NCBI GenBank assembly: GCA_025999115.1 | Contig: BNWW01000007.1 | Coordinates: 1-48,295 of the forward strand | Length of the DNA: 48,295 bases | Source: Bacteroidia bacterium | GTDB lineage: Bacteria; Bacteroidota; Bacteroidia; Bacteroidales; Azobacteroidaceae | Direction of reading: 5' to 3' | Part shown: piece by piece, positions 33,621 through 42,032 of the stretch | How positions within the stretch are numbered: position 1 is the stretch's first letter | Layout: every line of letters begins with the position of its first letter | The notes under the pieces: model-generated | Told to the model about the DNA's origin: nothing | Database searches by the model: none | Seen by the model: only the letters and a program-made list of their open reading frames with translations | Made by a program: the position numbers and the translations under genes

Positions 33621-33699
33621 TTAACTTGGTAGCCTTTCCATGCATATTTGCATTGCTGACTGTCTGCCTATATGCACATAAGTTTGTAAGATTGTGTAA

Positions 33700-33825
33700 A
33701 GCCGTTCTTTTTTCCTGATATGGCGAACAATACCAATATTCGTATCCTTGAATTTTTGCAGGACTATATCCCAAACTTTGCAGATAATCTGCAATTTGAA
33801 TCGTTTTTGCCTGTGCTGCGTTCAT
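33700..33825 (-). pseudogene. DNA primase fragment (CHC2 zinc-finger start)
   Basis: MNAAQAKTIQIADYLQSLGY and YEYWYCSPYQEKRTA match the first 40 residues of the toprim/CHC2 primase-like proteins of Bacteroides mobile elements (W-Y-x-S-P-x-R-x-E-K-T-P). Similarity ends after residue about 42. The frame stays open to 33397, across the oriT region and into the relaxase start, but reads nothing recognisable. A deletion appears to have joined the primase start to the mob leader. Confidence 0.6.
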
Positions 33826-33903
33826 ATTGTTGAATTTTAGTTGATTAATCACTTTTCTTTTTTCAAAGGCAAAAGATTTCTGTATTTGGTTTAGGTTAGG
33901 TTA

Positions 33904-34326
33904 TTATATATACCCAACCTGAACCGAACCGATTTTCGCTATTTTTCTGCAAAGATAAAGTGTGGTTAAGAGTGATAGATGCAAATTGTCCTGATTCTGT
34001 CCTCTTATCAAGGACAAAATCAGGACACTATATTTGTAAGTTACTGATAATAAATGTATTTTAGATGTTCGTGGCGTACTTTTTTCCATACTACCCAATT
34101 TTTCCGCAAGCAAATCCATATCGTTGTTAATCTTGCTATTGATTACCTTTGCATAAATTTGTGTGGTCTTGATACTCGTATGCCCTAACATTTTCGATAC
34201 CGTTTCAATGGGTACGTCCTTGGTCAAAGCTATGGTCGTGGCAAATGTATGCCTTGCTGTGTGCGAACTCATATTCTTGTCAATGCCGCAAGCTTTGGCA
34301 ACCTTTTTCAATAAACCATTAGAACT
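33904..34326 (-). pseudogene. Tyrosine recombinase, C-terminal fragment
   Basis: KVAKACGIDKNMSSHTARHTFATTIALT holds the H-x-x-R motif, and ETVSKMLGHTSIKTTQIYAKV the G-H and nucleophile tyrosine of phage/ICE integrases. The box-I arginine and N-terminal DNA-binding part are missing: an in-frame stop at 34327 precedes the open frame. The tail after AEKL runs on for about 70 residues without similarity, so the natural stop may also be lost. This was presumably the integrase of the mobilizable element that carries the defence cargo. Confidence 0.75.
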
Positions 34327-34340
34327 TTAAATGTACTTCT

Positions 34341-34403
34341 TTGCATAACTCAAATTTTAAATTACAAAATTAGTTTATTAAAATCAATTTGAGTTCTATG
34401 CAA
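34341..34403. repeat. Inverted repeat next to the integrase remnant
   Basis: TTGCATAACTCAAATT (34341-34356) is inverted at 34386-34403 as AATTTGAGTTCTATGCAA, with a 2-base insertion. It flanks a 29-base AT-rich core holding a TAATTTTG on the minus strand. Could be an attachment-site arm, an operator or an IS end. Type undetermined. Confidence 0.5.
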
Positions 34404-34632
34404 CATAGACAATATCAGACAGTTATGAGCCAATTTTGGACAAATTCCACTCCCTTTTGTCTTTCGATTTTAGGGGGTACGAGTTGGGTTACAAACTCTG
34501 TCCGAAAGCGTCTTTTTTATGTCTTTCCCCAAAGACGGAAACAAAGTGGTTTTTCAATTATAGTTCTGAATTACAGCGTTTAGTCCTGCTTCTGTCCCGC
34601 TCTGTCTGAAAATCGATTGTTTATATTGAAAT
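34404..34632. other. Gap without recognisable gene
   Basis: Between the inverted repeat and the TolC gene. An open frame of 64 codons on the plus strand (34389-34583) shows no known motif and I do not call it. A short GGGGGTACG segment and T-rich parts stand out, nothing more. Confidence 0.4.
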
Positions 34633-35823
34633 TTACCAGATTTCCCATTGCATCAACTCCGCCACAGCCAATTGCACCTCCCGCTCAGTTTCCAAAAGCG
34701 ACCGGTTGAGTTCGTAATTAATTTCCGATTCCAAAAGATACTCAATCAACGAAATTTGTCCGGCTTGCAAGGCTTTTTGTAACAATTGAATATTTTCAAG
34801 GATTTCTTTTCTCGTAATGTCCTGATTTTTAATTAATTGCAAAAAACTCTGCGCTTTTTGGTAGAGAGCGTTCGTTTCGTTGAAATAACGGGTTTCCGCA
34901 TCGATTTCCGCCGCTTGATGCGCTTGCGTTTGCGCTTTTTGTTGTTTCAACGTATTTTTACTTCCCCACAAAGGGACTGATAATCCGACGGTTACGCCTT
35001 GAAAATGTTCCAAAGGCGCTTTTTCGCTCATGTAACCGAGGGCAATTTTAGGAAGATTCATCGACCGTTGTAATTGTTCCGACCGGCGGCTTAATTGTGT
35101 GTTTTGCTGACGGTACCGCAATTCCAAATTATTGGTTTTCAACTCGATATACAATGATTGAAAATCGGTTGGCAAATCAATTCGATCAAATTTCGCATTG
35201 GAATATTCGATGGGAAGGCCGCCATTTAAACGAATCAGTTCATTGGCCGAAAATATTTTTTCGGATTCGCAAAGCGCATATTCTTTTTGAGTATTTAAAT
35301 AACTGATTTTAGCGCGGTTATATTCCAAAACGTTGATGTCGCCGTTGGTGTATTTTTGTTCGTAAGCACGAAATAATTGTTCGGCTGCCGTTTTTCGTTC
35401 CGAAATCAGCTCGAAAAGTGCATTTTGATATGTTAAATTAATCAATAACCGCTTGGTTTCCAACAAAATATTGTTTCGTTCAATTTCGTATTGCAAATCA
35501 ATTTGCCGGTTTTGCGCATCCGACACTTTTTTGCGATGATAATAAGCCATCGGAAAATCAAATTGTTGCGAAACGGAAAAATCGGTGCGGTTGCCATCCT
35601 GATTTCCCCACAAATAATGATATTCGATTTCGGGATTTTCGGGTAAAATTCCGGTTTTATTACCCACTTTTTCCGCATCGGCTTGTTGGCGCAAGGCTTT
35701 TAAAACCGTGTTGTTTTCTTCGATTTGATTCAAAATCCCGTTGTTGCCGTCATGGCGGGCTTGACCCGCCATCCCCTGACAAACAATAAGAAAAATAATT
35801 ATACTAATTCCAAAATGTTTCAT
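34633..35823 (-). CDS. TolC-family outer-membrane channel of a metal efflux system (CusC/CzcC-like)
   Basis: 396 residues. Signal peptide (MKHFGISIIIFLIVCQGMA), then a long series of amphipathic helices typical of TolC-type tunnels, with the closing PLWGSKNTLKQQKAQTQAH and SLIEYLLESEINYEL blocks seen in CzcC-like proteins. It should form the outer-membrane exit for the RND pump encoded just upstream (its ATG overlaps the pump stop, ATGA at 35820-35823). Directly after the signal peptide a 21-base palindrome (35752-35772) is read as GQARHDG, an unusual insertion. Ends about 300 bases before the integrase remnant. Confidence 0.85.
   Translation of the reverse strand: MKHFGISIIIFLIVCQGMAGQARHDGNNGILNQIEENNTVLKALRQQADAEKVGNKTGILPENPEIEYHYLWGNQDGNRTDFSVSQQFDFPMAYYHRKKVSDAQNRQIDLQYEIERNNILLETKRLLINLTYQNALFELISERKTAAEQLFRAYEQKYTNGDINVLEYNRAKISYLNTQKEYALCESEKIFSANELIRLNGGLPIEYSNAKFDRIDLPTDFQSLYIELKTNNLELRYRQQNTQLSRRSEQLQRSMNLPKIALGYMSEKAPLEHFQGVTVGLSVPLWGSKNTLKQQKAQTQAHQAAEIDAETRYFNETNALYQKAQSFLQLIKNQDITRKEILENIQLLQKALQAGQISLIEYLLESEINYELNRSLLETEREVQLAVAELMQWEIW
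35752..35772. repeat. REP-like palindrome inside the TolC gene
   Basis: ATGGCGGG (35752-35759), loop CTTGA, CCCGCCAT (35765-35772). It resembles the dispersed GGCGGG-CTTGA-CCCGCC repeat of many bacteria and is translated in frame as MAGQARHDG-like residues after the signal peptide. Confidence 0.75.
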
Positions 35824-38800
35824 ATTTCAACTTTTTTATACATCATTTCATAAATAACCGGCACAATAAACAGATTGAGCAAAGTAGAAGTAATCAATCC
35901 GCCGAGGATGACCACCGCCATCGGACTTTGGATTTCATTTCCCGGTTTGTCGCCGTTCCAAACTAAGGGCAGAAGCGCTAAACCGGCCGTTAGCGCCGTC
36001 ATCAAAATAGCGTTGAGACGGTCGGTCGAACCTTGTATGATCATTTCCACAAGCGGTCGGCCGGTATTTTTTGCCCTCGAATGTTCGTAATTGGAAACCA
36101 GCAAAATACCGTTGCGCGTGGCGATTCCAAACAAAGTAATGAATCCGATAATCGATGGAATACTCACTACCCCCGACGAGAAAAAGACCGCAAACACACC
36201 GCCAATCAGCGCTAACGGCAAATTCAGCAGGATAATTCCGGCCAAATGAACCTTTTTAAATTCTTGATACAGAAGTAAAAAAATGATTCCGATGGCGAGG
36301 AGTGATGTCAAAATCAGTGTTCGTGTGGCATTTTTGGCGCTCTCGAATTGTCCGCCGTATTCGATGCGGTAACCTTTGGGCAGTTCAAGTGATTTTTCCA
36401 AGGTTTGTTGAATTTCTTTCGCGGCCGAACCCACATCGCGACCGGCCGTATTAACCGAAATCACAATTTTCCGTTGCACATTTTCGCGGCTGATTGTATT
36501 CGGGCCAACGGTCGAAACCACCTCGGCCACTTCTTCCAACGGCACTTTCCCGCCATTTCCGGTATCAATCAAAGCCGATTTCAAGCCTTCGACGGTAGTG
36601 GTATATTCGGGTTTGAATTTTAAAATCAAATCGTAACTACGTTGACCTTCAAAGATTTCCGCTTGTTTTTTGCCGGCGAACGCCAATCGGATAAACTCAT
36701 TAAATTCTTGCATCGTAATACCATGCCGCGCCAGCATCAAACGATTGGCGCGAATTTGGATTTCCGGAGTAACGGTTTGTTGTTCCACGCTCACATCAGC
36801 TAAACCGGGAATATCGGAAATGGTACTTTTCACTTGATTGCCGAGCGCAAACAGGCGATTCAAGTCATTGCCGAAAATTTTAATGGCGATATTGGCGCGC
36901 GTTCCCGAAAGAATATGGTCGATGCGGTGGCCAATCGGCTGTCCCACAGTGGTGGCGATGCCCGGAATACCGGATAATTTCTCACGCACATCGGCCATAA
37001 ATGCTTCGTGCGAACGTTTATCGAGCGTGAATTTGACTTCGGTTTCAAAGCTGTTAGACGATTGAGAATGTTCGTCCAAATCGCCGCGACCGGTTCGTCG
37101 AGCCGTGGATTGAACTTCGGGAATTGACAATAATTCCCGTTCCATCAAGTTGCCGGTTTTGTCGGTTTCCTCCAACGAAACGCCCGGTTGACATACGGCC
37201 GAAATCGTGAGCGCTCCTTCATTAAATTCGGGCAAAAAGGCTGAACCCATAGTAAAAAACAATCCTAAACTTGCGATAAACAATACAATAGCCGAAATCA
37301 AAATCGCTTTTTTGTAATTCAATGCTTTTTGTAAGGATTTTTCGTACCAACGGTTCAAACGTCCGGCCAACCAAGAATCCTTGTTCTGTTTAGATAGATA
37401 TTTCTCGTTGGATAACAGCAACTTACACAACAATGGCGTTAGCGTCATCGCCACAATCAACGACATGAATAACGAGATAATATACGCAATTCCAAGTGGT
37501 TGCAACATCCGGCCTTCCATTCCCGAGAGGAAAAAGAGCGGCAGAAAGGCGGCGATAATGATTAATGTCGCATTGATAATAGATGCTCTGATTTCGCGAG
37601 AAGCCTCGAAAACAATTTGAAAAACGCTTTTCCGTTCACTTTGTTGATGATTCTGTTTCAATCGTTTATACACATTTTCCACATCAATAATCGCATCATC
37701 CACGAGCGACCCGATGGCGATGCACATTCCGCCCAAAGTCATCGTATTAATATTAATATGGAGAAAATGCAACACAATCATCGTTCCCAAAAGCGACAAC
37801 GGAATGGCGAGGAGTGAAATAATCGTTGTCCGAAAACTGCCCAAAAACAGAAACAGTACGATAATCACGAAAATAGCGCCTTCAATCAGCGCACGCGAAA
37901 CATTATTAACCGAAGTGTCGATAAAATCGGCTTGACGGAATACGCTCGTATCTAATTTCACATCGTCCGGCAATGTTTTTTTCAATTCAAACAAGTTTTT
38001 TTCAATCGCTTTCGTAACATTTAATGTATTGATATTCGGTTGTTTGGAAACCGAAATAATTACGGATGGATGTGCATTTTGCGATGCTGCGCCCATCGGA
38101 TAAGCCGCGCCGATTTCTATTTCGGCTACATCGCTTAACCGGCAACCGTTTTTTACCAAGGTCGAACCCAATTCTTCCAAACTATTAGTGCGTGCGATTC
38201 CGCGAATTGTGTATTCGTTGCCGTATTCGCGTAAAACGCCGCCAGTAGAATTTTCGGAAATTCCGGAGAGAGCCGCCGTTAATTCGTCTAAGGTTACCCC
38301 GAAATGTTTCATCCGATACGGATCGGCAAGTATTTGATACTGACGTTGTTTTCCGCCCAAAACCGTAACTTGCGAAACGCCGCCGGTCGCCAAAATCGCC
38401 GGTTTAATCGTCCATTCCGACAAATCGTGCAATGCCGTCGTTGAAAGCGAATCCGACTGCAAACCGATGAAAAGGATTTCGCCCATCACACTTGATTGCG
38501 GCGCCAAAACAGGTTGTACACCTTCAGGAAGCGCTTCCGCCAAAGTCGCCATTTTTTCGCCGACAATCTGGCGGGCGCGAAAAACATCTGTTCCCCAATC
38601 AAATTCGATCCAAACGAAAGAGTAGCCTTGCATCGACGTGGAACGTACCCGCCGCACATCCGTAGCGCCATTTACCGCCGTTTCAATCGGAAAAGTTACT
38701 AAACGCTCTGTTTCTTCCGCAGCCATACCGTGTGCATCGGTCATCACAACCACCGTAGGAGCCATGAGGTCGGGAAAAACATCAATATCCATTCGATTGG

Positions 38801-38891
38801 TCGTATAAATGCCGAAAACAATCAGCAACACGGCCGCCAACAGAATAAACAGTTTATTATTCAGTGAAAATTTAATTATTTTGTCTATCAT
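35820..38891 (-). CDS. Heavy-metal RND efflux pump, CusA/CzcA family
   Basis: 1023 residues, the usual length. N-terminal IIKFSLNNKLFILLAAVLLIVFGIYTTNRMDIDVFPDLMAPTVVV is the HME-RND start. The TM4 block VDDAIIDVENVYKRL carries the acidic proton-relay residues. Twelve helices in two sets of six with two large periplasmic loops are visible. Such pumps export mono- or divalent metal ions (Cu/Ag or Co/Zn/Cd) from periplasm or cytoplasm. The metal is not readable with confidence. Upstream is the His-rich adaptor (12-base gap), downstream the TolC channel. Confidence 0.9.
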   Translation of the reverse strand: MIDKIIKFSLNNKLFILLAAVLLIVFGIYTTNRMDIDVFPDLMAPTVVVMTDAHGMAAEETERLVTFPIETAVNGATDVRRVRSTSMQGYSFVWIEFDWGTDVFRARQIVGEKMATLAEALPEGVQPVLAPQSSVMGEILFIGLQSDSLSTTALHDLSEWTIKPAILATGGVSQVTVLGGKQRQYQILADPYRMKHFGVTLDELTAALSGISENSTGGVLREYGNEYTIRGIARTNSLEELGSTLVKNGCRLSDVAEIEIGAAYPMGAASQNAHPSVIISVSKQPNINTLNVTKAIEKNLFELKKTLPDDVKLDTSVFRQADFIDTSVNNVSRALIEGAIFVIIVLFLFLGSFRTTIISLLAIPLSLLGTMIVLHFLHININTMTLGGMCIAIGSLVDDAIIDVENVYKRLKQNHQQSERKSVFQIVFEASREIRASIINATLIIIAAFLPLFFLSGMEGRMLQPLGIAYIISLFMSLIVAMTLTPLLCKLLLSNEKYLSKQNKDSWLAGRLNRWYEKSLQKALNYKKAILISAIVLFIASLGLFFTMGSAFLPEFNEGALTISAVCQPGVSLEETDKTGNLMERELLSIPEVQSTARRTGRGDLDEHSQSSNSFETEVKFTLDKRSHEAFMADVREKLSGIPGIATTVGQPIGHRIDHILSGTRANIAIKIFGNDLNRLFALGNQVKSTISDIPGLADVSVEQQTVTPEIQIRANRLMLARHGITMQEFNEFIRLAFAGKKQAEIFEGQRSYDLILKFKPEYTTTVEGLKSALIDTGNGGKVPLEEVAEVVSTVGPNTISRENVQRKIVISVNTAGRDVGSAAKEIQQTLEKSLELPKGYRIEYGGQFESAKNATRTLILTSLLAIGIIFLLLYQEFKKVHLAGIILLNLPLALIGGVFAVFFSSGVVSIPSIIGFITLFGIATRNGILLVSNYEHSRAKNTGRPLVEMIIQGSTDRLNAILMTALTAGLALLPLVWNGDKPGNEIQSPMAVVILGGLITSTLLNLFIVPVIYEMMYKKVEI

Positions 38892-38903
38892 AGTTCCTAA
38901 GTA

Positions 38904-40061
38904 TTAATGTACGTGTCCCGCATGCGGATCTAACGCCCCCGCTGATTGCGCTAATCGAACCGACATCGCGCCTTGCGTTACAACTTTCTCATTTTCAGTA
39001 ACTCCCGATTGAATTTCGGTACGAAGTCCATTGGTTGAGCCGATAGTTACTTCCCGTTTTTCAAACTCTTCGTCCGTTAGTTGTACGAACACAAAAAACA
39101 GACCTTGTTCTTCGGTCAAAGCCGAATTGGGCAATGTGATAACCTTTTGATTGGATTGCAGTTGGATGTACATTTCCACCAAAGCGCCCGGAATAAAATC
39201 GCCGCGATTGCCGATTTGAAACCGAACCGGAAGCAAAGATTGCCCTTCGTTCAACGATTTTCCGTAAGACAACAATCGTCCGTTTAACTCGCTCAACGAA
39301 TAAGTATGTTGTTTATCCGAACAGACAATACTTGCCGATGCGATTTGCGATAAACGGCCGGCATATTTTACCGGCACATCCGCCTTTAACACAAGCGATT
39401 GATTGCGTGAAACGGAAGCCAAAATTTGTCCCGTTTCGACATATTGCCCGTTGGCGACAAACAATTGCTTTACAAAACCCGAAACGGGACTTGCGATGCG
39501 TTGCCCGCCCGAAGAAAAGTTTTTCGAGAGATTGTCGTAAACCGCTTTCGCCGTTTCGTATTGCGATTGAATTTCGTTTAACTCTTTGTCGGACACTATT
39601 TTATCATTTGCCAAATTTTTTGCGCGTTCGTAACCGGCTGTTGCTTTTTGATAATTGGCTTTTGCTTCAGCCCATTGCACATTCATATTATTGGCGGCGG
39701 CATTGGCCAAAACAGTCAATAAAACTTGCCCTTGTTTGATATTCTGTCCTTCGGATAAAAGTTGCGGGAAAACCACAATACCCGATGTACCGGCCGATAG
39801 CAGCGATTCGTCGGTTTGTGCCGGTTCTATAAGTCCCGTTGTATGAATCACTTGACCGAAAAATTCGGATTTCGGATTTTCTGCGGCAAATTCGATTTTT
39901 TCCTGTTGTTCCGAATGGAAATGAATGGCGTTTTCGATTTCTTCCGTTTCGTGTTCACAACATAAATTTTCCGTTTCGTGCGAATGTTCATGCTCCGGTG
40001 AATGTTTGTGGCAGGCGCTAAACAAGCACGCAACCACATAAAAAAATATTATTTTTTTCAT
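38904..40061 (-). CDS. RND periplasmic adaptor lipoprotein with His-rich N-terminus (CusB/CzcB-like)
   Basis: 385 residues. The start MKKIIFFYVVACLFSACHKH has a lipobox (F-S-A-C), so the mature protein begins with lipidated Cys17. Then HKHSPEHEHSHETENLCCEHETEE, a dense His/Cys/Glu stretch suited to metal capture. The body is a membrane fusion protein: a lipoyl half (LLSAGTSGIVVFPQLLSEGQNIKQGQVL), an alpha-hairpin (NVQWAEAKANYQKATAGYERA) and the second lipoyl part (RIASPVSGFVKQLFVANGQYVETGQIL). It links CusA-like pump and TolC channel. The leading metal-binding stretch fits a Cus/Czc role. Confidence 0.88.
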   Translation of the reverse strand: MKKIIFFYVVACLFSACHKHSPEHEHSHETENLCCEHETEEIENAIHFHSEQQEKIEFAAENPKSEFFGQVIHTTGLIEPAQTDESLLSAGTSGIVVFPQLLSEGQNIKQGQVLLTVLANAAANNMNVQWAEAKANYQKATAGYERAKNLANDKIVSDKELNEIQSQYETAKAVYDNLSKNFSSGGQRIASPVSGFVKQLFVANGQYVETGQILASVSRNQSLVLKADVPVKYAGRLSQIASASIVCSDKQHTYSLSELNGRLLSYGKSLNEGQSLLPVRFQIGNRGDFIPGALVEMYIQLQSNQKVITLPNSALTEEQGLFFVFVQLTDEEFEKREVTIGSTNGLRTEIQSGVTENEKVVTQGAMSVRLAQSAGALDPHAGHVH

Positions 40062-40108
40062 GATTTTTTAAATAAAATAAATGTATGCTATTTGAATTCG
40101 CTTCTCTA

Positions 40109-40123
40109 AACCCTGTTAGGGTT
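40109..40123. repeat. Short hairpin, relative of the rlmH terminator
   Basis: AACCCT-GTT-AGGGTT, a 6-bp stem with 3-base loop between the efflux adaptor and the His/Cys-rich gene. It shares TGTTAGGGTT with the stem at 22599-22631 and may be a processing or attenuation hairpin. Confidence 0.5.
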
Positions 40124-40130
40124 CGTTGAA

Positions 40131-40520
40131 TCAAGCCACCGGAGGCGCCCTCAGACCGTAACTATTGACAGTCCAATCATCAAAATAAAGAAATAAATAA
40201 GGAGTTGTAGATAATTCCTCCGTTTTCGGCAGTACAAAATCAAAAATAAATACGGTTAAAACTGCTTGCAACGGAATCGAAAATTCATCGTATGTAACTT
40301 TAATCAAATCCACCGGTTGATCGAACCGGCAAAAATCGGCATCGGTTTCGTGTGAACAACAAGGCGAACAATCTTCGTTTTCGTGTGTTTCGTGCGTTTC
40401 TTCCGGTGCGAAAAAATGCGGAAGTCCGTTGTGATGATGATGACAAGCCAACACCGGAGTCAGCAACAGGAAACCGGCCGTAAGAATGTGTGTTATGTAG
40501 ATTATCTGCCTTATCATCAA
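40131..40520 (-). CDS. Small His/Cys-rich protein of the metal efflux operon
   Basis: 129 residues (or from the second Met at 40517). A hydrophobic N-terminus ending PVLACHHHHNGLPHFFAP suggests a signal peptide followed at once by a tetra-histidine. Then ETHETHENEDCSPCCSHETDADFC, a cluster of Cys, His and acidic residues. The C-terminal half has a hydrophobic segment (AVLTVFIFDFVLP). Same strand and just upstream of the adaptor gene, so probably co-transcribed. A periplasmic metal chaperone or sensor is plausible, comparable in position to CusF though without its fold signature. I do not recognise a named family with certainty. Confidence 0.7.
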   Translation of the reverse strand: MMIRQIIYITHILTAGFLLLTPVLACHHHHNGLPHFFAPEETHETHENEDCSPCCSHETDADFCRFDQPVDLIKVTYDEFSIPLQAVLTVFIFDFVLPKTEELSTTPYLFLYFDDWTVNSYGLRAPPVA

Positions 40521-40527
40521 ATAGTTG

Positions 40528-41499
40528 TTATTGGTATATCACATACAAAAGTGTTTGCCCCACAGCCTGCATGGTTTCGCGGCTCACGTTCTCGATATTA
40601 TCGTTTACCGTGTGCCAGTAATCGCCGAAACCGTCGTTGTTGGGGTTGTATTGAATAATATCGATGCACGGAATATGGCGGAAACGCATCACATTCCGGT
40701 GGTCGTCTTCCACTTGTCCGCCGGATTGATTGATAAAATAATCGTTGTAACCCAAGGCTTGGGCGGCATTCCAAACTTTTCGGACAATATTCCCGGCCGT
40801 TTGCATCGAAAAATATTCCTGATAGAATTGGGCATTGGGAGCGCTTACCATATCCAATAAAATACCGAATTGCGCCGTATAATTGGGAGTATGCGGATTT
40901 TTTGCCCAATATTCCGAACCCAAGCACCAACCGGTAGAGCCGTAGCGGTCGCGGTCAAATTCGGGTGTTCCCCAATCTTCGGCGTCGAATAAAACGATGT
41001 CAATACCTATTTCCGGCGATTGTAATCCGGTTTGACGGGCGATTTCAAGCAATACGCCACACGCGCCGGCGCCGTCGTTCGCCCCGTCAATAGCTTGATG
41101 ATGATTTTTCGGGTCCGGATCGTGATCGGCAAATGGGCGCGAATCCCAGTGAGCGCACAAAAGAATCCGGTTTTTCAGTTCGGGAGCAAACGAAGCGATG
41201 ATGTTTTTTGCTTGGATGGCTTGTCTTTTATAGGTGTAAAGCGTAGCTTCCTGTTCGATAACATTGGCGCCGAAACGTTTCAATTCGGCTGCCAAATAAT
41301 TTCCGCAAGCGCGATGGGCGGCAGTATTGGGTACACGCGGCCCGAATGCTACTTGATTAACCGTATAAGTATAAGCGCTATCCGCGTTAAATGTTGGAAT
41401 CTGCTTTTGCACAATCATTTCCGTTGTCTTTGCCGGTTGTTTACAAGCACATCCGAGCAATAAAATGCTGATGATTGGAATTATATTTTTTGTCATCAT
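40528..41499 (-). CDS. Glutaminyl-peptide cyclotransferase-like M28 lipoprotein
   Basis: 323 residues. MMTKNIIPIISILLLGCACKQ is a lipoprotein signal (L-L-G-C). The M28 zinc fold shows HWDSRPFADHD (residues 117-127), DGANDGAGACGVLLEIAR (138-155) and DIVLFDAEDWG (167-177). D138-type and E173/174-type zinc ligands agree with the glutaminyl-cyclase branch rather than a two-zinc aminopeptidase, and W178-like substrate-pocket residues fit. Bacteroidota glutaminyl cyclases convert N-terminal Gln of exported proteins into pyroglutamate, acting in the periplasm. ATGA overlap with the DUF2442 gene (41496-41499). Confidence 0.85.
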   Translation of the reverse strand: MMTKNIIPIISILLLGCACKQPAKTTEMIVQKQIPTFNADSAYTYTVNQVAFGPRVPNTAAHRACGNYLAAELKRFGANVIEQEATLYTYKRQAIQAKNIIASFAPELKNRILLCAHWDSRPFADHDPDPKNHHQAIDGANDGAGACGVLLEIARQTGLQSPEIGIDIVLFDAEDWGTPEFDRDRYGSTGWCLGSEYWAKNPHTPNYTAQFGILLDMVSAPNAQFYQEYFSMQTAGNIVRKVWNAAQALGYNDYFINQSGGQVEDDHRNVMRFRHIPCIDIIQYNPNNDGFGDYWHTVNDNIENVSRETMQAVGQTLLYVIYQ

Positions 41500-41744
41500 A
41501 TACTTATAGCCTCCTCATATAGAGTTTCAGGCGCAATATCTACATTATTCTCCCACGCAATACTACTTGCACAAACTCTAACCGAATCAAATACCTGTCT
41601 ATCTTTCAATGATTTGAATACGCCACAATCCAGATAAGGTTTCATATCAAACAAAGCCTGTTTTCCATCGGCAAAAGTCAAATACAAAATATAATTATCT
41701 TGTGGCTTTACCGCTTTTACTCGCCAATAAAATTCGTTTTTCAT
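41496..41744 (-). CDS. DUF2442 protein
   Basis: 82 residues. VKAVKPQDNYILYLTFADGKQALFDMKPYLDCGVFKSLKDRQVFDSVRV (key parts: L-T-F-x-D-G, D-x-x-P-Y-L, F-x-x-L-x-D) and the end AWENNVDIAPETLYEEAI match the DUF2442 family. Such genes almost always stand next to a DUF4160 gene, and the pair is suspected of toxin-antitoxin-like function. Here the DUF4160 gene is directly upstream (1-base gap). Confidence 0.85.
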   Translation of the reverse strand: MKNEFYWRVKAVKPQDNYILYLTFADGKQALFDMKPYLDCGVFKSLKDRQVFDSVRVCASSIAWENNVDIAPETLYEEAISI

Positions 41745-41745
41745 T

Positions 41746-41871
41746 TTAACGGATCAATTTTATGAGGTTCTTCTCCATATCATCTTGATATTCGACATGA
41801 ATATGCGGCGGAATATGGTCTTTATAATACATTCGGATAATTAATCCAAAGAACATTGAAATAGTAGGCAT
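41746..41871 (-). CDS. DUF4160 protein, short (probably truncated)
   Basis: A small gene of 41 residues. It reads MPTISMFFGLIIRMYYKDHI, then PPHIHVEYQDDME and ends NLIKLIR. The first 30 residues are the DUF4160 signature (M-P-T-I-x-x-F-x-G-I-I-I-R-M-Y, D-H-x-P-P-H-F/I-H-V-E-Y). Family members are about 80-90 residues and continue with a strand and a helix (A-x-x-L-V-x-E-W), absent here, so an internal deletion or early stop is likely. The C-terminal N-L-I-K-L-I-R may be a remnant of that helix. It precedes DUF2442 with one base between. Confidence 0.75.
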   Translation of the reverse strand: MPTISMFFGLIIRMYYKDHIPPHIHVEYQDDMEKNLIKLIR

Positions 41872-41973
41872 CGTTTTTGTTTATAAAATTACGTTGCGAA
41901 ATTACAAATATTATTTGATATGGCAAAACGGAATTGATGTATATTTATGAAGGCTCCTTTGCTTTGGACGAAA

Positions 41974-42005
41974 TTTGTGGTTTTCAAAAAAATCCATTAC
42001 CTTTG
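41974..42005 (+). promoter_or_regulatory. Promoter of the second RND efflux operon
   Basis: TTTG (41974-41977), 20 bases, TACCTTTG (41998-42005): an exact Bacteroidota promoter. Predicted start near 42011, some 20 bases before ATG 42033. It lies inside a longer open frame, which supports 42033 rather than 41934 as the true start. Confidence 0.75.
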
Positions 42006-42032
42006 AATCCGTTTGCCAATCATTATTTGAAA

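Noticed and set aside
33397..33699. Remaining open frame after the primase start
   Set aside because: It translates the transfer-origin leader and the beginning of the relaxase gene in another frame; no similarity or motif.
34389..34583. Small open frame of 64 codons
   Set aside because: No recognisable motif, no clear ribosome-binding site, and it starts inside the inverted repeat.
41934..42032. Longer N-terminus of the RND adaptor
   Set aside because: An exact promoter lies within this part (41974-42005), and the normal membrane anchor begins at ATG 42033.
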